NCBI RefSeq assembly: GCF_000471905.2 | Contig: NW_006499973.1 | Span: forward strand, 3,677,249-3,741,248 | Length of the DNA stretch: 64,000 nucleotides | Reading direction: 5' to 3' | Source of the DNA: Amborella trichopoda | Lineage: Eukaryota; Streptophyta; Magnoliopsida; Amborellales; Amborellaceae | Part shown: positions 58,266-64,000 of the stretch, piece after piece | Numbering within the stretch: position 1 is the first letter of the stretch | Layout: each line of letters starts with the position of its first letter | Notes under the pieces: generated by a model | Databases searched by the model: none | What the model saw: the letters and a program-made list of their open reading frames with translations, nothing else | What the model was told of the DNA's origin: nothing | Translations under genes and position numbers: made by a program

Positions 58266-59842
58266 TCCGGAGCGTCAGAGCTAGGTAGAGTAGTGAACTA
58301 TCAGGGTTGGCAAGTCGTGCATGGCAAGTAAGTCTGCAGGGGCTCAGCATGCCTCGACTAGACTCGGGCTTTGTACGTCAATCATGTGAGGATCGGTTAT
58401 CGACGATCTTGGCACCGTGGCTTCTTAGCGGTAATCACCGAGCAATATTCTTGGACTTGCTCAAGTTCCGAAGTTCGAGTGATTGTGAGGCGGGAGGTCA
58501 TCTAGAGTGGTAACCTCGACTGCCTTAGGGGTTTCTTTAGTCAGGATTTTCCTTCTGCTTAATCTTGAGGCTACTGTAGACTTCACTCCATAATCAAAAC
58601 TGAGATTTGGACTGCCCCGCTTTTCTAGAGCATGTCAGGGTTGTGTCCATTAGCTAGAGCAGAGAGTGGGGTCGAAGGACAGAGGGACCTAGGTCGCTAC
58701 CTTGGAGGCTGCAAGTTTCTGTTTGACATCATGTCGTTGCCCCGAATTCCCTTGTGAGACCAGGGTGCATGCCTAACCTGAGGTGGCTGACTAAAGATGG
58801 TACTATTAGGGAAAACCTTTGAGTACCAAATCTCGAGGTGCTTTTCTGGTGAAGGGAGAGTGATAGAAGAAAGAACTGGTTCATGACTCCTCCTGAGTGG
58901 GGATCGGAGAGGTACCTGCGAAGTCGGTGCATGTGCACCTTTAGGGTAAGCCGTCCAGGTGACTTGGGGGTCAACCCAGGCTCGGTCAACTGGTTTGACA
59001 TTAGGCGGCCGAGACCCACAACCTTGTGTCTGTGAGGGACCAAGCAGGAGCTCATCTCTCACAGGGTGAAGCTGTGTGTGGTGAGATGGAGGATAGAGCA
59101 GTCGGCCCTCGTATGCTCGAGCTGACATCAAAACTAACGCTGCCCCGAGCTGTGGGATGCAAATGCATGGCATGTACGACGTTTGGCCCAAGAAGGCCTA
59201 GCCCTAGACGTGAGCTCGAGGCAGCATGAACGTTGCCCCGAGGTTTGGCTTGAGTGGATGGACCACGAGCCTTTAGGTGTGTGTGAGAGGTGGAAGTCGG
59301 AGGGTCTCCACCTCAGTGTGTCGAGCCTCTAAATATAGAGGTTCGGAGTGGTGAAGGAGTATGGGGGATTGCCTTACGGCGACCCTCAGGGGCGATGGCA
59401 ACCTGCTTTCCTTTCGCAAAAGCGATCAGGGCAGTCTTTCGACGTGCCCTAGCAATATGACCGGCAAGGGACTTGCCAGTAGCAGGGTGTGTGTTGTGTG
59501 CAGTAGCTGATGTGCTACCAATGCAATGGGCCTCGGTGGAGGTTACACCAAGGTGAGGAAGAGGGGAGATAGGGACCTTTAAGTCCCTTCTCGCACCAAC
59601 CCATGAAAGAACTTGGGAGCCGGACTATGAGTCTTAACTCAGAAGGAGTGTAGGGAAGGAAGCATGAGCAGTTCGCTTCCTTAGGATGATCACAACTGCA
59701 GGGATGAGAAAATCCCCGACTCGGATGAACGGGTTGAATAACCCAGATGCCATAGAATGTAATGCAGAAAGTAAAAGGTGATACTTATCAAACAAGAGCA
59801 AACTGACGAAAGGGAAATAAGTTCCCAGTGGAGTCGCCAAGC
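58266..59842 (-). mobile_element. Second leader fragment with primer-binding site (element E)
   Basis: Homologous to B's leader from 13,540 to 15,059, including the gag-proximal end. Contains the frame with LTEPGLTPKSPGRLTLKVH. Primer-binding site at 59,822-59,839. Confidence 0.8.
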
Positions 59843-61021
59843 TGGTTAGGTGCAGCGATCTCACCCTCGGAATCTAGATGATCTGGCGGCACGTATATCA
59901 GGTTTCAAGGGAACCCAGGACTTGAGATCGCTCTTTTGGGAACTTTGCTCAAGAACAAGGGCAGGTATACCAACCGATGAGAGAGGAATTAGGGTCGTGA
60001 TGCAGAACTTACCTCACGTGGGTCCATGACACACTTGAACTAGCTTGCATGGGCGCCCTCTTAGATCATGTTGGAAAGCCCCCTGGCTTATGGCTGATTT
60101 GGAATCGCCTCCCTTGATCTGTTTCTCTTTTCCTGCAAACACACATACACACATTAGAAGTATAGACAAGTGGGGTGTAGGTCCCCCACCTTGTTACAGG
60201 GCGAAGTAAAAGTGAGAGAAGAAGTTTGACTAGGCGGCTCGGCTGGTACAGTGGCAAGATTGGCACGATGGTTGCTTTGGTGTGGCAGTAAGATGGGCAC
60301 TTTAACTCAGACCGACGCGACGACAATACTGCTTGACGACAAGACTGTTATGTCGGCTAGTCCGGCACGGTGGAAAGACTAGTGCGATAACTGACTAGAA
60401 GGGGTAGCAAGATGGACATGGTAACTCAGACTGGCACGACGCCAATACTACTCGAAAACAAGATCAACATCGACCAGTCTAGTGCAAAGGCTAATTTGTC
60501 GTGGCAGCAAGACGGGCACGGTAACTCAGACCGGCGCAACGGCAATACTGCTTGACGACAAGACTCGTACGAGCACAAGGCTCAGCCAACCCTCTAGTCA
60601 AATAGAAGATTGAGAGAACGAGGGAGACGAAAATGAAAATAAGAGTGATGGTGAGATAAAGGTGATGGAGAATGAGATGAAAAATAAAATAGATGAATTA
60701 AAATAAAATTCAATTAGAAAAATGGAACTAAATAAATTGAACTAACATGAAGTGAAGTGGGATAAATAAAATGAAGTGAAGTAAAATAAAATAAAAGGGA
60801 TGGAAGAAAATAAAATAAGATAAGATAATTAAAATAAAATAAATGGATGGAATAGAGTAAAGTATGGTGAGATAAAAAGAGTGAGGCAAAATAAATGGAA
60901 TAAGGGAAAATAAATTGAAGGGGATAAAATAAAATGAAGGGAAGGAGTAAGATGGAATAATGGAAGGGGTAGAAAAAGTAAAACGTGATGATTTTAATAA
61001 AATAAAGAAACTTTAGTTAAG
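59843..61021 (-). repeat. Element E 5' LTR, part up to the hAT
   Basis: Starts TGGTTAGGTGC and matches the long LTR type at 52,507-53,700 (GGGTCGTGATGCAGAACTTA, then the A-rich block). It stops at 61,021 where the hAT inverted repeat begins; the remainder should lie beyond the hAT, outside the window. Confidence 0.83.
61014..61021. repeat. Likely target-site duplication of the hAT (TAGTTAAG)
   Basis: The eight bases before the inverted-repeat start CAGTGG. Eight is the hAT duplication size. The partner copy would be outside the window, so this is a prediction. Confidence 0.5.
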
Positions 61022-61115
61022 CAGTGGTTTAAAAAGTGGATCGGTGACCCGGATCGAGCATCTCAAAAACCCATCTGAATCGGTGAATCGGCGATCCGGA
61101 TCAGGAATCGGCTGA
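61022..61115. repeat. hAT terminal and subterminal repeats
   Basis: After the terminal CAGTGGTTTAAAAAGTGG, the motif GRATCGG or its close forms occurs about eight times in 80 bp (GGATCGG, CGGATCG, GAATCGG, GAATCGG, CGATCCG, GGATCAG, GAATCGG, GAATCG). Dense short subterminal motifs are the usual hAT transposase binding sites. Confidence 0.75.
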
Positions 61116-61432
61116 ATCGATAAGATTAAACCTTAAAAAAAATCCGAAAAAAATATTAAAATTCATTATTTTAGGAATTCAATAAGAAATGAGGGTACTC
61201 CATTAAGAATTTTCATTTCTTTACATGAATATGCGAATATTGATATGTTCTTTCCCTGCATGAACTACTATTTACCATTTAATTTACATCACACAAAAGG
61301 ATAAACATAGAATTATCATGGATTAAGTATATCATCATATATGAACTACAATAAAGCATACAATTCGTAACATACGATCTAAAAATAAAATGACAGACGA
61401 CGTCGTTCTTCATCTTGGTCACGCTGGTGCCA

Positions 61433-63781
61433 TTAATTGAATTTACGTGACAATTCATTGACTCGATCTAAAAATAAATCATCCAAATTAGTAGGCACCT
61501 GACTATACCCAAATCCCTGAGTGTTAGTGTTTTGTTGTGGTCCTAATTTAAAATCCTCGAAGCTTGTCCATCCTTCATGTTCACCTATACTATCGTGCTC
61601 ATCCCTACTCTCTTATTGTTGGGACTCAATATGTGAATAATTTGGCTGGGATTGGGTAACCTCAGAATCATCATCTCTCTCATTTTCCCTCATTAGGTGC
61701 AATATAATCGACATCTCCGACAAATTGTGGATATGTTGGCGGGCTGCTTCCTCTTTCATGCTACTCATCGCCTTCTTCAAGATCTTCCTCGTCGATAGCC
61801 TCAAGGAACGCTTTCTTCTGCAACACTGGCTCCTCTTCTTCTACTACCCATTGTTCTGCTGTGTCTGTGACAAATATTGTGTCCGAGTCTATCGGCCCAT
61901 AGTCTTCAAGCTTCTTTCTTATTTGTCGCTCTCGGAGGTTTAAGTTGTAATTAACGTAGACTAGTTTATGAAGCTTCTCCGAAGCGAGTTGATTTCTTCT
62001 AGTAGTGTGTAACTATTGGAAAGTACTTTAGTGTCGCGCACAGCCAGTAGCAGAACATATTTGGGAGAGCACCTTGATTGCTATCCTCTTTAGGTGAGGT
62101 GCATCACTACCATCTATCTCCCACCATTCAGCTGGATTAAAATGTAAAAAGCATTGTAAGGGCAAGAACAATTCATAAGATTAAATATATGAATGAACAA
62201 AATATTAGTTAGGGGATAACATGGATTCATCTTAGTTCTAGAATTCCTGACAAGTCTAGTTCCGAAGGATCCTATAGCATCCCTATACATAGCAAGCTAA
62301 AACAAAATATTTCGTTTTAGTGCATTATTCCTCACAAATATAACAACTCAATCAAGTTCTTACCGAAATATTAAATAATACCTCTTATATTGCTGCTACC
62401 TGGTTTCAATGGCTTCTCTTCAACCTGACAATATTGTATCTGACCCCTTCCATAATCTTGTGGGGATGTTCAGGTGTCAAATAGAAAAATTTTGGGTTGA
62501 AGTAGTAACTTGGAAAATATATAAATAGAGAAATGTCATTTAAAATTTCACAAAAAAATAATTTACAATGAAATATTCTAATGATATAAATATATATTTA
62601 CCTGCAGTGGCCTCACTAATCTCCTCTAACATCAAATTGATGTTGTGTGCAGCACATGGGGTCCATACTAGATGCTTCCTCTTATCCATCAACTTGCTGC
62701 CCGCAGAAATACATGCACGCACATTGTCTGTAATAAACTGGACTACATGCTTATCTCCCACCTCCTCCACTATCTGATCATATAGTCGTACGTAGAAGTT
62801 TGCATCTTTTTTCGTCCCTAATACGTCTTTGCTAGACAAAAAAGCTGTACGTTTTGGGGAATAGGCCAAGAAGTTTACAAACTCCTTTTTGCTAACTTTA
62901 TTCAACTAACCATCACTCATGAGAGTAATGCCTGTTCTTGGCCAACTCTGCTTATACTCTTCAATCCACTTTCTAACTTCCTCTACCTCTTCATCCAATA
63001 TTGACCCACTGAGCTCATATGCCGTAGGGGTTTTTACCCCCAGCTCGGCTCTCTAGATTGCGTTGACCATAGGTGAAAAATATGGGCTATTGACTGCATC
63101 AAAGGGGATCCCTTTATCGTAGAACCATTTTCCTATATATCTGTCCAACATGTTTCTCGTACCTTTCATCATGCCTTTGAGGGTCATCTGTTCTGACTTA
63201 AGCTTTGAAATAAATGGGTCTATACGACCATGACCTGCAATACTGGCGCTCCTATGTAAGCTAGAAACAATTTTTTCAACGTTTGATTCCTCTTGATACA
63301 TATTGCCACCAACCCCTCCATACATATTTGAGCTGGACCAGCCATACATGCTCGAGCTGGACTTGCCATGCATGTCTGAGCTAGGCCCACCATGCATGCC
63401 CATGTCATAACCACTAGGCATTCTAAACCCGCATTCCCTCTGGTATGTTTCATGTGCCCATCTCCAAGTCTTTATTATATTGCTCTTCTGGATCATTCCC
63501 GCATTATGACGTATATAAACTAGCTATCCCTTATCCATCCTCTGCTTTGCAATTTTTTTACCTTTGGTAGCTTTGAGAAATGTCGTCATCTGCTTTCTTA
63601 CATTATTAGGGACACTATTGCATGCAGAAACATCCCCCTTAACCCCTACCAAGTGTTGCTTGAACATATGTACCCCACTACTTATCACTCTTTTGCAGTA
63701 ATTACAAATAATTTTATCTTTTTTGTTGGGATCAAGTCTGACCACATATTGCCATGCAGGGTCTTCCGCAGATCTTGCCAT
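61433..63781 (-). pseudogene. hAT transposase pseudogene (BED, DUF659, hATC)
   Basis: Start ATG at 63,781 (MARSAEDPAWQYVVRLD). Exon 1, 63,781-62,602: BED zinc finger (CNYCKRV...HMFKQHL, residues about 28-45), a Met/Gly/Ser-rich stretch (about 105-135), then DUF659 (GIPFDAVNSPYFSPMVNAI; FITDNVRACISAG; HLVWTPCAAHNINLMLEE), with donor CAG|GTAAAT. Exon 62,508-62,400 holds YYFNPKFFYLTPEHP. Exon 62,296-62,221 holds YRDAIGSFGTRLV. Exon 62,131-61,433 holds the dimerisation domain (EWWEIDGSDAPHLKRIAIKV, then LSQICSATGC) and an acidic tail ending LDRVNELSRKFN. Damage: nonsense codons at 63,524, 63,053, 62,906, 62,406, 62,028, 62,013, 61,761 and 61,613, and a one-base insertion in a G run near 61,692. 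The part normally found between DUF659 and YYFNP, some 150-250 residues, is absent. Otherwise the frame is kept. Introns are inferred from GT/AG and family alignment. Confidence 0.82.
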
Positions 63782-64000
63782 AGTTCAACTTTAAAATATA
63801 AAAGGTTAAAAATTAACTTGACAGTTCAACATAAAAAATAATCACCATGTGTAGTGATAATATGTAGGGATAATTCATGAATTTATATTTGTTGTTAATG
63901 CAAAATACTTCTATTGACAAAAATATTTTAATTCCTACAAGGAAAAATAATTTATTTAAGCAACATTATAGATAAAAATAGCCTATATCAACCACTACAT

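Larger units (their letters stand above)
61022..64000 (-). mobile_element. hAT-superfamily DNA transposon, 3' part
   Basis: From terminal repeat CAGTGGTTTAAA to the window end. It encodes a BED-DUF659-hATC transposase on the minus strand. It is inserted in the A-rich part of E's LTR and is therefore younger than that LTR. The 5' terminal repeat is not in the window. The transposase is dead, so this copy could have moved only with help. Confidence 0.85.

Noticed and set aside
1-64000. Search for a host gene, tRNA or rRNA
   Set aside because: Every stretch of coding likeness belongs to gag, pol, the antisense unit or the hAT transposase; no cloverleaf or rRNA-like block was noticed.

Overview
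This is plant nuclear DNA and almost entirely transposable elements. I recognise no host gene, tRNA, rRNA or CRISPR array. Ty3/Gypsy elements of the Tat (Retand/Ogre-like) lineage fill about 61 kb, and the last 3 kb are the 3' half of a hAT DNA transposon. The Tat assignment rests on pol order RT, RNase H, a second archaeal-type RNase H, integrase; a primer-binding site like TGGCGACTCCACTGGGGA; gag knuckles of the form CX2HX4HX4C; an antisense gene between pol and the 3' LTR; and tandem repeats in the 3' UTR. The species cannot be told from the sequence; a seed plant with a repeat-rich genome is the safest statement.

The Tat copies form a nest that can be read from LTR ends (LTR sense TGTTGGAAGG...CCTAACCA) and target duplications. 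Element A (minus strand, oldest) supplies the flanks: its 3' LTR is at 1-302 and resumes at 50,089-50,944, with its 3' UTR at 50,945-52,506. Element B (minus, 303-50,088) sits in A's LTR with a perfect 5-bp duplication CTCGA on each side. Element C (plus, 16,289-48,703) sits in B's 5' LTR with near-matching CAATG/AAATG flanks. Element D (minus, 16,628 to about 33,235) sits in C's 5' LTR. A further minus-strand remnant, E (52,507-61,021 and probably beyond), lies in A's 3' UTR and consists of alternating LTR and leader pieces. The hAT (61,022 to beyond 64,000) is inserted in E's last LTR.

B and D carry gag, RT, both RNases H and integrase in one orientation and an antisense transcription unit in the other. 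That unit has its own TATA box and, about 1.5 kb on, TTGTAAC and AATAAA signals ending tail-to-tail with pol. C is a non-autonomous layout: leader ORF, gag, protease and the same antisense unit, with no RT or integrase recognised. The antisense protein of C is acidic in its centre and coiled-coil at its C-terminal end.

Tandem repeats of the family are built around short inverted repeats, in the LTRs of D and in the 3' UTRs of B and C. A 20-N assembly gap at 26,988-27,007 lies inside an inverted duplication of gag in D. All Tat copies are broken fossils with several breaks each; by eye the LTR pairs differ by roughly 10 percent or more, so they are probably millions of years old. The hAT is also dead: eight nonsense codons, one frameshift and a missing core.
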